From Bacillota bacterium (lineage in GTDB: Bacteria; Bacillota; Desulfitobacteriia; Desulfitobacteriales; Desulfitobacteriaceae), in assembly GCA_021849995.1 (NCBI GenBank), contig JAJZSC010000167.1, positions 1 to 7,133 of the forward strand: DNA of 7,133 nucleotides, read 5' to 3'. The position numbers and the translations under genes are program-made. The notes beneath the pieces were generated by a model. It had not been told where the DNA came from. It made no database searches and saw only the letters and a list, made by a program, of their open reading frames with translations. Below are positions 6,373-7,133 of this stretch, one piece after another (within the stretch, counting starts at the first letter, position 1; each line of letters starts with the position of its first letter).

Positions 6373-7133
6373 ATGGAGCAACTGCAAAATACCAAGCTGA
6401 TTTTTGGCTTTGAACGCTTGCAGGAGAGAGTAATAGAGAGAGGCTTATGTACTGCCTGTGGTACCTGCGTTGGAGTTTGTCCAGCTAAGGCTATCACTAT
6501 CCGAAGGTATGATGGTGAACCACTCCCATTTCTTGACGGTAAATGCTCGGAATGTGGTAATTGTGAAGCGGTTTGTCCGGGAGAAGAAATTAATCTTTAC
6601 GAACTGGAATTGGGGATATTTGGGCGTATTCGTACCTGGGGGACTCCCCGCAATCCTGAGGAATTACATCTAGGGATATTTAAGGACACCTACAGGGGAT
6701 GGGCGCTAAATCAGAAAATCAGGCAAAATGGTTCGGGCGGTGGGGTGGTAACGGGGATATTGGCCTGGGCTTTGGAAAGTGGACTTGTCGATGGAGTGAT
6801 TGTTGCTGGCTTTAACCCTCAAAAAGCTTGGCAAACTCAGCCTTTTCTAGCCCGTTCTCCAGAAGACGTGTACCTTTATGCTCAGTCTAAGTATGCTGTT
6901 GTAACGATGAATTCTTTGTTACAGGAAGCTATCGAGTCCGGCTGTGAACGGCTTGGAATAGTTGGACTTCCCTGCCAGGTCCATGCCTTGCGTAAATTAA
7001 AAGGATTAGGAAGGCCTAAGAGAGTGGCTGAACGCCTTAAATTGGTTATTGGGCTTTTTTGCGCATCTCAGTTTTATTTTGAAGGTACACGTCATTTGCT
7101 CGTGGAACAGGGAAATACCAAAGACCTAAATGA
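6373..7133 (+). CDS. FrhB-family iron-sulfur flavoprotein (F420 hydrogenase/dehydrogenase beta-like), 3'-truncated
   Basis: The frame opens at ATG 6373 behind GAGGTGA (6362-6368) and is still open at the window edge, giving 253 residues. A ferredoxin domain comes first, with two [4Fe-4S] motifs: C26, C29, C32 and C36-P, then C58, C61, C64 and C68-P. Next come the FrhB hallmarks: NGSGGGVVTGILAWALESG near 119-137, then VGLPCQVHALRKLK with C201, and IGLFCA with C230. FrhB relatives use FAD and iron-sulfur clusters to move electrons to or from F420, ferredoxin or other partners, and many bacterial members have no known partner. The gene starts 32 bases after sdhB and is probably in the same operon. 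Because F420 use is not shown here, the F420-specific name should be treated as a family label. The remaining part, including the rest of the FrhB C-terminal domain, lies beyond the window. Confidence 0.9.
   Translation, partial: MEQLQNTKLIFGFERLQERVIERGLCTACGTCVGVCPAKAITIRRYDGEPLPFLDGKCSECGNCEAVCPGEEINLYELELGIFGRIRTWGTPRNPEELHLGIFKDTYRGWALNQKIRQNGSGGGVVTGILAWALESGLVDGVIVAGFNPQKAWQTQPFLARSPEDVYLYAQSKYAVVTMNSLLQEAIESGCERLGIVGLPCQVHALRKLKGLGRPKRVAERLKLVIGLFCASQFYFEGTRHLLVEQGNTKDLN

Noticed and set aside
6458..6673. Short open frame on the + strand inside the FrhB-like gene
   Set aside because: It is out of frame with the well-supported ferredoxin and FrhB motifs and has no recognisable protein features.

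Overview
The window reads as part of a chromosome from an anaerobic Firmicute, most likely a clostridial relative of the Desulfitobacterium/Desulfosporosinus (Peptococcaceae) type. The grounds are strong purine-rich ribosome binding sites (AGGAGGGGG, AAGGAGGGG), moderate GC, a Bacillus-type single-subunit dihaem cytochrome b558 in the order sdhC-sdhA-sdhB, a DUF1847 protein, and an FrhB-like iron-sulfur flavoprotein. This placement is inference from gene content; no marker gene is present. Every gene lies on the + strand, and no gene-free stretch exceeds 300 bases.

Layout. (1) 1-908: the C-terminal two thirds of a TRAP-transporter large permease (DctM); its start and presumably its dctP/dctQ partners lie upstream of the window. 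(2) 909-1063: a spacer with a perfect 12-bp inverted repeat (940-966) and a possible 16-codon leader ORF (987-1037) with its own Shine-Dalgarno. (3) 1064-1630: a cysteine-rich DUF1847 protein starting at TTG. (4) 1631-1802: a spacer whose first half looks like decayed coding sequence (1633-1719) and whose second half is AT-rich leader. (5) 1803-6340: a tight block of an MmgE/PrpD-family gene, sdhC, sdhA and sdhB, with junctions of 1-nt overlap, 14-nt gap and 11-nt overlap. (6) 6373-7133: the N-terminal 253 residues of an FrhB-family protein with two ferredoxin motifs, which runs off the right edge.

How the genes may work together. The TRAP permease would bring in an organic acid, typically a C4-dicarboxylate. 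SdhCAB forms a complete membrane succinate:menaquinone oxidoreductase that can run as fumarate reductase in anaerobes. The PrpD-like enzyme, translationally coupled to sdhC, is expected to act on a related di- or tricarboxylate by dehydration, decarboxylation or epimerisation. The FrhB-like protein could pass low-potential electrons between a flavin and soluble carriers. The core enzymes are well-known families. The less ordinary points are the linkage of a PrpD-family enzyme and an FrhB-like protein to sdhCAB, and the small unexplained elements in the two spacers. I found no CRISPR array, mobile element, tRNA or rRNA.
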